A stretch of 64,000 bases of DNA from Pseudomonas saliphila (GTDB lineage: Bacteria > Pseudomonadota > Gammaproteobacteria > Pseudomonadales > Pseudomonadaceae): positions 62,001-126,000 of the forward strand of contig NZ_VTVA01000010.1 of NCBI RefSeq assembly GCF_008638345.1, read 5' to 3'. The translations under genes were made by a program, and so were the position numbers. Below, piece by piece: positions 45,603-53,610 of the stretch (position 1 is its first letter; every line of letters starts with the position of its first letter). The notes beneath the pieces were generated by a model. It was not told the DNA's origin, searched no databases, and worked only from the letters and a program-made list of their open reading frames with translations.

Positions 45603-46614
45603 CAGCAGAATTGAAGTAGTCGACTGGCATAGCTGCGAATCAATACGCGACATACGGCGAGCGGTATTTATCGACGAGCAGCGCGTACCAGCGGATGAGG
45701 AATGGGATGCGGACGATGCCGGCGCCGTTCACTTCCTTATGAGCACCGACGGTCACCCTGTCGGAACTGCGCGTCTGTTACCGGACGGGCACATTGGCCG
45801 CGTCGCCATCATGCGAGACTGGCGCGGCCACGGTCTGGGCCAGGCGCTTATGCTCGAGGTCATCAGGCATGCCCGCCGTGCTGGAATCGACGCACTCGCG
45901 CTCTCAGCGCAAACCCATGCACTGGAATTTTACCGGAGGCTGGGCTTCGTCATCGATTCCGACGAATACCTCGAAGCGGGCATTCCACATCGCCACATGG
46001 TCTGGCGTAACGACGACGCCATTTCTGATGAACTCGAGCCCATCGAGTTCACCTCCCCCGGGCGCTTCGCAATACACAACCCTGATGAACCTGCGCGCGC
46101 ACGCCCGGTCAGCCGGCAGCCGCAGCGCCTGGGTATCGAGCCTGAGATGCTCGACATTAACGAACATGATGCCCTGCAGCACGCTTGCAACCTTGTATTG
46201 CAGGCACGCCGCAGCCTGACTCTCTATGCTCCCGACCAGGCGTTATGGCTGTTCAATCAGCGGGAGTTCGTCGCCTGTTGCGAAGAAATGATTGTCAACA
46301 ATTCGAAAGCCCGCATTCGGGTATTAGTCCAGGATGTCTCCAAGGAATTATTGCTCGGGCACAGCCTGGTGCGACTCATGCACCGGTTCCCCAGCTTCTG
46401 CGAGGTACGCCGCCAACATCCTGATCTTGCGCGCGATCCGCAGGTGCATTTATTGGTCGATGACGCGGGCATTCTGATGCTGCCCAAGGCAACCATGCGC
46501 AGCGGATTCGTGCGCTATAACAGTCGAGATCAGGTCAGACGTTACAGCGGCAGGTTTGATGAGCTCTGGTCCTCCAGCCAGACCGACCCAGCACTGCGCA
46601 GGTTTCTCCTGTGA
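45592..46614 (+). CDS. GNAT acetyltransferase fused to a C-terminal unknown domain
   Basis: The 340-residue protein has an N-terminal GNAT domain (about 1-140) with the acetyl-CoA loop RDWRGHGLGQALM and DVFIDEQ-like RAVFIDEQRVPADEEWD. A C-terminal domain (about 195-340) contains QHACNLVLQARRSLTLYAPD and a HLLVDDAGILMLPKATMRSGF segment that recalls phospholipase-D-like folds without an HKD motif. The start is ATG 45592 with GGAGGG upstream. The same arrangement lies beside roxA in P. aeruginosa. Substrate unknown. Confidence 0.9.
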   Translation: MTNDSRIEVVDWHSCESIRDIRRAVFIDEQRVPADEEWDADDAGAVHFLMSTDGHPVGTARLLPDGHIGRVAIMRDWRGHGLGQALMLEVIRHARRAGIDALALSAQTHALEFYRRLGFVIDSDEYLEAGIPHRHMVWRNDDAISDELEPIEFTSPGRFAIHNPDEPARARPVSRQPQRLGIEPEMLDINEHDALQHACNLVLQARRSLTLYAPDQALWLFNQREFVACCEEMIVNNSKARIRVLVQDVSKELLLGHSLVRLMHRFPSFCEVRRQHPDLARDPQVHLLVDDAGILMLPKATMRSGFVRYNSRDQVRRYSGRFDELWSSSQTDPALRRFLL

Positions 46615-47438
46615 GCCGGTTCGCCGGTTTACTACGGCGCTGCTGGCATTTGCCAGCCATCTGGTTACTGGCGGGCGTTGTATCCGCGGCCCCCAGCACC
46701 GAGATCATTCCGCTCACACACGGCCTGGCGGAAACACTGGTGCCGGTTGTGCAGCCCATGTTGCAGGACAGTGAACGGGTATCAGCCTACGGCAGCCAAT
46801 TGATCATTCGCGCAGAACCGGAGCGCATCGCCGAGATTCGAGCGCTGGTAAAGGACCTCGATACAAAGCCGTCCCGGTTGCGGATCAGTGTGGCCAGCAG
46901 TGGTGAGACGGCGGGCGAAACCGATGGTTACCGCGTCAATGGACGCATAGGAAACCGCTCGGGCGGCCTGGTGATGGGCGATCCTCGCGAAGCCAATAGC
47001 GCGCGTATCATCCGCCGCGAGACCCGCGGTGCGTCGGACGGCGTGCGCCAGGTCACCGCGAACGAAGGCTATCCCGTGTACATCCAGAGCGGTCAGAGTC
47101 TGCCCATAACGACTCGCTCTACCGACGCCTATGGAGGGATCGTCGAGCAGAGCCAGTACCGCGACGTCACTCAGGGTTTCTATGCAACCGTTCGCCTGAG
47201 CGGCGATTCGGCGACGATCAGTCTCAGCACCAATAATGACCGTGTAAATACCAGCGACGATCAACGAATCGACGTACGGCACACCAATACCCAGGTTTCA
47301 ACCAGGCTTGGTGAATGGGTCACGGTTGGCGCGCTGGGCGACATCGAAACCGACAACGACCGCGGCTTAGGCCGCCGAACCACCACGCGCCGGCATGACT
47401 CAGGAACCATTCGACTCAAGGTCGAGCGCCTCGATTGA
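46611..47438 (+). CDS. Exported protein with secretin N-terminal-like domain, function unknown
   Basis: The 275-residue protein starts with GTG overlapping the previous stop (GTGA) and has a signal peptide ending about GVVSAAPS. Residues about 30-95 (EIIPLTHGLAETLVPVVQPMLQ ... AEIRALVKDLD) look like the secretin_N/N1 fold, which alternates helices with a conserved 'VKDLD' end. The rest is Thr/Arg/Gly-rich beta-type sequence (VYIQSGQSLPI, WVTVGALGDIETD), like the gated-channel approach of a secretin but without a membrane pore domain. It may be a truncated secretin relative or a periplasmic partner. Confidence 0.75.
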   Translation: MSRFAGLLRRCWHLPAIWLLAGVVSAAPSTEIIPLTHGLAETLVPVVQPMLQDSERVSAYGSQLIIRAEPERIAEIRALVKDLDTKPSRLRISVASSGETAGETDGYRVNGRIGNRSGGLVMGDPREANSARIIRRETRGASDGVRQVTANEGYPVYIQSGQSLPITTRSTDAYGGIVEQSQYRDVTQGFYATVRLSGDSATISLSTNNDRVNTSDDQRIDVRHTNTQVSTRLGEWVTVGALGDIETDNDRGLGRRTTTRRHDSGTIRLKVERLD

Positions 47439-47884
47439 ACCGCTCCAGGGCCTTGTAGTGCAGCGAAAAAGTCACTACATGGCGTTGACTTATCCCGCAG
47501 CAAGTCGCATTATTGCCCGGCTCCCGCTAGCCAGGACCCTGTAAAGGGGTTCCCAATCGGTTCCGAAACCAAAGGACCCGATGCGTGTCTTAACAGCCCA
47601 CAAGGCATTTTGACGAGGTTGCGACTGGAACGAAGTTGTCCTGAGGGACGGGGAAGCGATTTAAACGTATCAGCCTGAATGACGGGACCATTACTCTGCC
47701 TGGTCAAGCGACTGCTTGGCATTATGCGCAGATGCACGTCATCAATCTGTTCGTACCCCCACCTCCGCGCCACCTTCATTTCGATTGCTTCTTCGTTATT
47801 GCTCCAACTGTTGAGACTGTCGCCCATGGCGGGTTCAGGTCGACAAATCGTGCAGAACCAAACGCAAACTTTGAAGGATTGACC
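47439..47884. other. 446-bp region upstream of aceA
   Basis: This long leader/promoter region has no credible gene; an in-frame upstream ATG (47732) for aceA adds a non-homologous extension. It carries a TGTAGTG-N12-CACTACA inverted repeat at 47454-47479, matching the motif upstream of icd. Confidence 0.5.
47454..47479. promoter_or_regulatory. TGTAGTG-N12-CACTACA inverted repeat upstream of aceA
   Basis: A 7-bp perfect repeat lies 406 bp before the aceA ATG and 16 bp after the previous gene's stop. The half-sites equal those found upstream of icd. It could instead be a weak terminator, but no U-tract follows. Confidence 0.45.
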
Positions 47885-49480
47885 ATGTCAGCATACCAAA
47901 ACGAGATCAAGGCTATTGCCGCGGTAACAGAAGCCGCAGGTAGCACCTGGGCCGCCATCAACCCGGAATACGCTGCTCGCATGCGCGTACAGAACCGTTT
48001 CAGAACCGGTCTGGAAATCGCCAAGTACACCGCAGCCATCATGCGTAAAGACATGGCCGAGTACGATGCCGATACCAATGCCTATACCCAGTCTCTGGGC
48101 TGCTGGCACGGCTTCATCGGTCAGCAGAAGCTGATCTCCATCAAGAAGCACCTGAAGACCACCAACAAGCGTTACCTCTATCTGTCTGGCTGGATGGTCG
48201 CTGCACTGCGTTCCGAGTTCGGTCCGCTGCCTGACCAATCCATGCACGAGAAGACGTCCGTCTCCAACCTGATCGAAGAGCTTTACACTTTCCTTCGCCA
48301 AGCTGACGCCCGCGAACTGGACCTGCTGTTTGTAGACCTGGACGAAGCCCGCGCTGCTGGCGACAAATCCAAGGAAGCTGAAATCCAGGCCAAGATCGAC
48401 AACTTCGAAACTCACGTTGTGCCGATTATTGCCGACATCGACGCTGGCTTCGGTAACCCGGAAGCTACCTACCTGCTGGCCAAGAAAATGATCGAAGCCG
48501 GTGCATGCTGCATCCAGATTGAAAACCAGGTTTCTGACGAGAAGCAGTGCGGTCACCAGGATGGCAAGGTAACCGTTCCGCATTCGGACTTCCTGGCCAA
48601 GATCAATGCTGTCCGTTATGCATTCCTTGAACTCGGCATCGACGACGGCGTGATCGTTGCGCGTACCGACTCCCTGGGTGCTGGCCTGACCAAGGCAATC
48701 GCCGTGACTGACGAGCCAGGTGATCTGGGCGACCAGTACAACAGCTTCCTCGATGGCGACTATATCGACAGCGCTGAAGACATTCAGAACGGCGATGTTG
48801 TTATCAAGGCCAACGGCAAGCTGCTCAAGCCCAAGCGTCTGGCTTCTGGCCTGTTTCAGTTCCGCAAGGACACTGGTGTTGAGCGCGTAATTCTGGACTG
48901 TATCACCAGTCTGCAGAACGGCGCTGACCTGCTGTGGATCGAAACCGAGAAGCCGCACGTTGGCCAGATCGCCGACATGGTTAACCGTATCCGCGAGGTC
49001 GTACCGAACGCCAAGCTGGTTTACAACAACAGCCCGTCGTTCAACTGGACTCTGAACTTCCGCCAGCAGGTGTTCGATGCCATGCAGGAAGAAGGCAAGG
49101 ACGTTTCCTCCTACGATCGCGCCAAGCTGATGAGCGTCGAGTACGACGAAACTGAACTGGCCAAGCTGGCTGACGAAAAGATCCGTACCTTCCAGAAGGA
49201 TGCTTCCCGCGAAGCCGGTATCTTCCACCACCTGATCACCCTGCCGACTTACCACACTGCCGCCCTGTCTACCGACAACCTGGCAAAAGGGTACTTCGCA
49301 GACGAAGGCATGCTGGCCTACGTCAAGGGCGTTCAGCGTCAGGAAATCCGTCAGGGCATTGCCTGCGTCAAGCACCAGAACATGGCTGGCTCTGACATCG
49401 GCGACAACCACAAGGAATACTTTGCTGGTGAAGCTGCGCTGAAGGCTGGCGGTAAAGACAACACCATGAACCAGTTCTAA
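47885..49480 (+). CDS. aceA: Isocitrate lyase
   Basis: The 531-residue glyoxylate-shunt enzyme is of the long Pseudomonas type and cleaves isocitrate to succinate and glyoxylate. The active-site segment is present as VSDEKQCGHQDGK (catalytic Cys). Other typical parts are PIIADIDAGFGNPEATYLLA and YNNSPSFNW. The start is ATG 47885 (MSAYQNEIKAIAAV) with AAGGA upstream. Codon use is strongly biased to preferred codons (a long run of cag/ctg/gaa/aag), implying high expression. A strong terminator follows. Confidence 0.97.
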   Translation: MSAYQNEIKAIAAVTEAAGSTWAAINPEYAARMRVQNRFRTGLEIAKYTAAIMRKDMAEYDADTNAYTQSLGCWHGFIGQQKLISIKKHLKTTNKRYLYLSGWMVAALRSEFGPLPDQSMHEKTSVSNLIEELYTFLRQADARELDLLFVDLDEARAAGDKSKEAEIQAKIDNFETHVVPIIADIDAGFGNPEATYLLAKKMIEAGACCIQIENQVSDEKQCGHQDGKVTVPHSDFLAKINAVRYAFLELGIDDGVIVARTDSLGAGLTKAIAVTDEPGDLGDQYNSFLDGDYIDSAEDIQNGDVVIKANGKLLKPKRLASGLFQFRKDTGVERVILDCITSLQNGADLLWIETEKPHVGQIADMVNRIREVVPNAKLVYNNSPSFNWTLNFRQQVFDAMQEEGKDVSSYDRAKLMSVEYDETELAKLADEKIRTFQKDASREAGIFHHLITLPTYHTAALSTDNLAKGYFADEGMLAYVKGVQRQEIRQGIACVKHQNMAGSDIGDNHKEYFAGEAALKAGGKDNTMNQF

Positions 49481-49512
49481 GACTGTTCGTCGGGCTTAGG
49501 CCCGGGTGTAGG

Positions 49513-49538
49513 AAGGCCACCTTCGGGTGGCCTTTTTT
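49513..49538 (+). terminator. Strong intrinsic terminator after aceA
   Basis: A 9-bp stem (aaggccacc / ggtggcctt) with a ttcg tetraloop is followed by a T-run. Confidence 0.92.
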
Positions 49539-49645
49539 GTAGCTGTTTTGTGACTACCTGGTCGCGTACAATGCGTGCGCTTCTTCCATTCCTCCCCTGC
49601 CGGCTCGATCGTGTCGTCATGGGCGAACGCAGCGCAAGGTTACAT

Positions 49646-50098
49646 ATGTCCCGTTTGATACTTCATTTTCCCGATAAACAGTTTTATTTTACTACCCAGT
49701 TGACCGTCAGGATTACCGACATTAATGCTGGCAAACATCTTGCGAACGATTCGATGATCTCGATGATCTCCGAAGCGCGCGCCCGCTTCTTGTATCAGTT
49801 CGGAATCGAAGAAGTCGGTGAAAACGATGTCGGTATTATTGTTACCGACCTGGCGACAACTTACCGCACAGCGGCATTTGCCAGAGACGCACTGATTTTT
49901 GAAGTCGGGCTGATGGACCTGAACCGATACGGTGGGGATATCATCTTCCGCATTACCAAGGCTCGAAATGGGGAACTGGTAGCTCTGGCGAAGTCAGGCT
50001 TTGTTTTCTATCATTTCGCCACATCAAAAGTAATGCCCATGCCTGAAGACTTTCGCATGCGCTTTCCCGGCGTCAACTGTCTCCCCGATTACGCATAA
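49646..50098 (+). CDS. Acyl-CoA thioesterase (hotdog fold)
   Basis: The 150-residue hotdog-fold protein has TVRITDINAGKHLANDSMISMISEAR, the 4HBT-type HLAND/N catalytic region, and YRTAAFARDALIFEVGLMDL. It probably hydrolyses acyl-CoA or a related thioester in the cytoplasm. I chose ATG 49646 (MSRLILHFPDKQ); ATG codons at 49550 and 49619 give non-homologous extensions. Substrate unknown. Confidence 0.85.
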   Translation: MSRLILHFPDKQFYFTTQLTVRITDINAGKHLANDSMISMISEARARFLYQFGIEEVGENDVGIIVTDLATTYRTAAFARDALIFEVGLMDLNRYGGDIIFRITKARNGELVALAKSGFVFYHFATSKVMPMPEDFRMRFPGVNCLPDYA

Positions 50099-50127
50099 AA
50101 AAACCCGGTCAATTGACCGGGTTTTTT
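50097..50127. terminator. Bidirectional terminator between thioesterase and oprF
   Basis: A perfect palindrome (aaaaaacccggtcaattgac and its complement) with A-run before and T-run after serves both convergent genes. Confidence 0.9.
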
Positions 50128-50142
50128 CTGTCGAGTTCGCTA

Positions 50143-51114
50143 TTAACGAACTTCAACCTCTGCTTCTACGTCTGCTTCGACGCGGCGATTCATCGCACGG
50201 CCTTCAGCAGTTTCGTTGTCAGCGATCGGGCTGGACTCGCCATAACCGGCCGACTGGACGCGCTCACCGTCAACGCCTTCGTCGATCAGGGCCTGACGTA
50301 CAGATGCTGCACGACGCTCTGACAGATCCTGGTTGTACTGCTCTGTGCCGACGGAGTCAGTGTAACCTTCGACCGTAGTTGTTACGGAAGGATAGGTGTT
50401 CATGAACTCAGCCAGGCTCTGGATGTCCTGGCGGAACTCAGGACGGATAGTTGCCTTGTCGAAGTCAAATTTGACGTCGAGCTCAACGCGCACGTTCTGC
50501 ATTTCGGGCTCTGGCGCAGGGGCCGGAGCTGGAGCAGGTGCTGGAGCAGGTGCTGGTTCAGCAGCAGGTGCAGCCGCGCCGCCGAAGTTCAGACCCAGGC
50601 CAACGCCAGCCATCCATTCGGTGTTGTCATGATCCAGTCCGTGCATCACATCGACACCAGCGCGAACGAAGAAGTTTTCGTTCAAATAGTTCTTAACGCC
50701 AGCACCAGCCAGAATCATGCTGGTCTTGTCGCGGCTGTTAGTGCCAACCTGATCCAGCTCCTGATGACCAACACCACCGGACAGGTAAGGACGAACTGCG
50801 CCCTGACCAAAGTGATAGATAGCTTCAAGGTGAGTCAGACGGCCGTCGATATCGTCGCCTTCGAAACCAGCCGCTTCACTTTCCAGGCTCTTGTAGATGC
50901 CATGGCCGAGGTTCAACGAGACGTTGTCGCTCACAAAATAACCGAGGCTGCCACCGACCAAAGTGCCGTCATCCAGATCATGGATGCTGTCAGTGAAGTA
51001 ACGCTTGGCAAATGCTTCCGCCTCAACAGAGCCAGCGCTCTGAGCCATAACTGGCATTGTGGAGGCAGCTACTACTGCGCCAACAACGATACCTACAGTG
51101 TTTTTCAATCTCAT
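50143..51114 (-). CDS. oprF: Major outer-membrane porin OprF
   Basis: The 323-residue OmpA-family protein has a signal peptide (ends PVMAQS), an N-terminal eight-strand barrel (about 25-180), a hinge of repeated Ala-Pro (about 182-202), and a C-terminal peptidoglycan-binding domain (VKFDFDKATIRPEF, VEGYTDSVGTEQYNQ, NRRVEADV). It acts as a general porin and cell-envelope anchor. The start is ATG 51114 (MRLKNTVGIV). It lies downstream of sigX, the classical arrangement in which SigX drives oprF. The barrel lacks the Cys pair seen in P. aeruginosa OprF. Confidence 0.95.
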   Translation of the reverse strand: MRLKNTVGIVVGAVVAASTMPVMAQSAGSVEAEAFAKRYFTDSIHDLDDGTLVGGSLGYFVSDNVSLNLGHGIYKSLESEAAGFEGDDIDGRLTHLEAIYHFGQGAVRPYLSGGVGHQELDQVGTNSRDKTSMILAGAGVKNYLNENFFVRAGVDVMHGLDHDNTEWMAGVGLGLNFGGAAAPAAEPAPAPAPAPAPAPAPEPEMQNVRVELDVKFDFDKATIRPEFRQDIQSLAEFMNTYPSVTTTVEGYTDSVGTEQYNQDLSERRAASVRQALIDEGVDGERVQSAGYGESSPIADNETAEGRAMNRRVEADVEAEVEVR

Positions 51115-51216
51115 CTTTGAATCCCCGTTTAATCCGTTCGGACGTTTGGTTTGCGCAATTTCGGCAAAACACAGGCGTGAGTATACAGACAACGCAACAC
51201 CGCGACATAAAGAGTT

Positions 51217-51831
51217 TCAAAAAGGCGCATCAACGTGTCTACGAAGTTTTTCCAATGCACGCTTATAACGCATTTTTGTAGCACTCAAACCCATGTGCAT
51301 GATGTCGGCTATTTCCTGAAATTCAAGCTCCGCCACAAAGCGTAGCACAAGAATTTCACGATCCACCGGGTTCACGTGGACCAACCAGCGGTCCAGTCCG
51401 CCACTGCCTGCGAGGGGCTCGGGTTGTTCCTGAGCTTCCTCCTGAGAGTCCAGACTTAGCGCATCGAAGAGGCGTTTTTTACGCTTCTCTTTGCGATACT
51501 GTGTGATGCACTCATTGTAGGTAATGCTATAGAGCCATGTTTTGAATTTGGCCTTACCCTCAAACTGTTTCAATCCATGTAGTACTTTTAGCATTACCTC
51601 CTGACAGACATCGTCCGCATCCCTTTCGTTCCCCAAATATCGCGCGCAAACGTTAAAAAGCGTCCTTTGATACCGCCTCATCAGTTCTTCGTAAGCGACT
51701 GTTGTGTGAAGCAATTCACGCTTTGCGCGGACGACCAGCTCTTCATCTGTGAGATCGGCAGGAGCGTATCGACCGCTTGATGGGCCAGGAGTGTTCGAAA
51801 TAGGAGGGTCATGGAGTGGACGAGTCTGCAC
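51217..51831 (-). CDS. sigX: ECF sigma factor SigX
   Basis: The 204-residue ECF sigma factor has sigma2 (about 45-110: YEELMRRYQRTLFNVCARYL, KFKTWLYSITYNECITQYRK) and sigma4 (about 145-195: PVDREILVLRFVAELEFQEI, GLSATKMRYKRALEKLR). It controls oprF and fatty-acid/envelope genes in P. aeruginosa. The start is GTG 51831 with a weak ribosome-binding site, 10 bp after the cmpX stop; a start nearer DLTDEEL is possible. Confidence 0.94.
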   Translation of the reverse strand: MQTRPLHDPPISNTPGPSSGRYAPADLTDEELVVRAKRELLHTTVAYEELMRRYQRTLFNVCARYLGNERDADDVCQEVMLKVLHGLKQFEGKAKFKTWLYSITYNECITQYRKEKRKKRLFDALSLDSQEEAQEQPEPLAGSGGLDRWLVHVNPVDREILVLRFVAELEFQEIADIMHMGLSATKMRYKRALEKLRRHVDAPF

Positions 51832-51840
51832 GCGTGACGG

Positions 51841-52662
51841 TTACCGAGAGACCCGCTCGTCCAGCAGAACGCGATTGGAAATGGATATCACCGCACCACT
51901 GTCATCGACCAAGGAGGTCTTTACTGTTCCAATTTCGTCGATAATACCCTCCACGTCACCGACGTGAATGCGGTCACCCACCTGGTACAGTTCACGCACG
52001 TACACCCCAGCGATGATCTGGCCGACAATCTGCCGACTCCCCAGCCCTAACGCCAGAGCAGCGGCAGCGCCAAACGACACCAGCACGATGGCAATCACCG
52101 TATTGAGCAAGCCCGTTTCGATCTGCAGCTGACCGATCGCCAGTGAAACCGTGATGATGACCAGAAGCCCCTGTGCAAAGCGTCCTAGGCCACCGGCATA
52201 GTCAACCCCAATACTTTCGGCAGCTCCACGCACCACCCCACTGACCAGGTGCGACAACAACAGGCCCGCCAACAGGATCAGCGCCGCGCCAAACACCTTG
52301 GGCAGATAGAGCGCGAACGCATCCAGCGTCGAGGACACCCTGGCAAGTCCCAGGGTTTCGGCGGCGGACACGACAAAGGTCAGAATGATGAACCAATAGA
52401 CTATCTTTCCGATCACCGCGGAAACCGGCGCGTAAACACCAATTCTGTTGAGTAGCTTGGTGACGCCAGCGCCCGTCATCAATCGGTCCAGACCCAGCTT
52501 CGCCAGACCTTTGCTTAATAATGTGTCGACCACCTTGGCGATCACAAAACCAAGCAATACGATGAGCAGTGAGGCAATCAGATCAGGCACAAAAGACGCA
52601 ATTTTGCTCCAAAGCGTCGTCATTGCCGCAACGAAGCTTTGCCTCCAGGTATCAAATTCCAT
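51841..52662 (-). CDS. cmpX: Mechanosensitive-channel family protein CmpX
   Basis: The 273-residue MscS-like protein has about five transmembrane helices and an MscS-type beta domain (YQVGDRIHVGDVEGIIDEIG, TVKTSLVDDSGAVISISNRVL). In pseudomonads CmpX lies upstream of sigX and influences SigX activity and membrane tension response. The ATG at 52662 overlaps closely with the crfX end (3 bp apart). Confidence 0.93.
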   Translation of the reverse strand: MEFDTWRQSFVAAMTTLWSKIASFVPDLIASLLIVLLGFVIAKVVDTLLSKGLAKLGLDRLMTGAGVTKLLNRIGVYAPVSAVIGKIVYWFIILTFVVSAAETLGLARVSSTLDAFALYLPKVFGAALILLAGLLLSHLVSGVVRGAAESIGVDYAGGLGRFAQGLLVIITVSLAIGQLQIETGLLNTVIAIVLVSFGAAAALALGLGSRQIVGQIIAGVYVRELYQVGDRIHVGDVEGIIDEIGTVKTSLVDDSGAVISISNRVLLDERVSR

Positions 52663-52665
52663 GAT

Positions 52666-52914
52666 CTAGTCTCTCGATTGGTTGGAGGAATCATTGCCGC
52701 GTCGCACTGGTCGGCGGTGCTCGATGCCTTTGCTTAGCCCCTCGGTGAGGACCCAACCCCAGCGAGCGAACAGGCTCAGCAAGTCAAAGATGCCACCATC
52801 TATGTGCGCCTTGTGCAACACGCGCTCGAGCCGCTCATTATCAGCACTAACCGGACGCTGTTGTTCGGCGTCGCGCATGAGCTTGCGCAATTGAACTTCA
52901 AAGGGATCGTCCAC
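52666..52914 (-). CDS. crfX: CrfX small cytoplasmic protein
   Basis: The 82-residue protein starts with GTG 52914 (GAGG eight bases upstream): VDDPFEVQLRKLMRDAEQQRP. It is the conserved small partner upstream of cmpX-sigX-oprF in Pseudomonas. It has a helical N-terminus and no membrane segment; function unknown. Confidence 0.85.
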   Translation of the reverse strand: MDDPFEVQLRKLMRDAEQQRPVSADNERLERVLHKAHIDGGIFDLLSLFARWGWVLTEGLSKGIEHRRPVRRGNDSSNQSRD

Positions 52915-53042
52915 GGTAATGACCTCACATCAATGAATAGCTGGAAACCTCGCGCCTCCAGAGGCCCCTAAAATACCTGTTGACTGATACTGCTGTTACG
53001 CCGGGCCGGCTACAGACAACACGCTATGCAAAGACGCACAAT

Positions 53043-53068
53043 ATCCGGAGGGTGTCACCCCTCCGGAT
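53043..53068. terminator. Hairpin after rraA
   Basis: A 10-bp perfect stem (atccggaggg / ccctccggat) with a six-base loop lies 38 bases after the rraA stop, on the minus-strand side. A U-tract is weak. Confidence 0.6.
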
Positions 53069-53105
53069 GTCGGTCCCGCAGCTGGATCTGAAATGGCTGC
53101 CTTGG

Positions 53106-53591
53106 TCAGGAAGGCATTTTGAGTTCCGTGGGTGAAACGATGATCCCGTTATTATCGGCATACACGTACTCACCAGGACGGAACCTCACGCCGCCAAAGG
53201 TCACCGCCACATTGAGGTCGCCTACCCCGCGCTTCTCCGTCTTCATCGGATGACTTGCCAGCGCCTGAATACCCAAGGGTGTCTGAACCAGTACGTCCAC
53301 GTCACGCACGCAGCCGTAAACGATGATCCCTTCCCAGCCATTGCGGGCGGCCTTCTCGGCGAGCATGTCGCCGAGCATGGCGCGGCGTAGCGAACCGCCA
53401 CCGTCCACAACCATTACCTTGCCGGTACCGTCCTGATCGACCTGCTCCTTGACGATGGAGTTGTCTTCAAAACATTTCACCGTGACGATCTGACCACCGA
53501 AGGAGTCGTGGCCGCCAAAGTTGCTGAACATGGGCTCGACGACTGCAACGTCAGGATAGGCGTCGCACAGATCCGGAGTTATATAGTGCAT
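53106..53591 (-). CDS. rraA: RraA family protein (RNase E inhibitor / HMG aldolase fold)
   Basis: The 161-residue protein has the RraA fold: [40 protein letters not shown], and [12 protein letters not shown]. In E. coli it inhibits RNase E; many homologues are 4-hydroxy-4-methyl-2-oxoglutarate aldolases. The start is ATG 53591 (AAGGAG upstream). Which activity applies here cannot be told from sequence. Confidence 0.92.
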   Translation of the reverse strand: MHYITPDLCDAYPDVAVVEPMFSNFGGHDSFGGQIVTVKCFEDNSIVKEQVDQDGTGKVMVVDGGGSLRRAMLGDMLAEKAARNGWEGIIVYGCVRDVDVLVQTPLGIQALASHPMKTEKRGVGDLNVAVTFGGVRFRPGEYVYADNNGIIVSPTELKMPS

Positions 53592-53610
53592 GGAGTCTCC
53601 TTGAGTCATA

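Noticed and set aside
47888..49411. 507-codon minus-strand ORF opposite aceA
   Set aside because: Shadow caused by the strongly biased codon use of aceA; composition (V/Q/G/D-rich) is typical of antisense frames.
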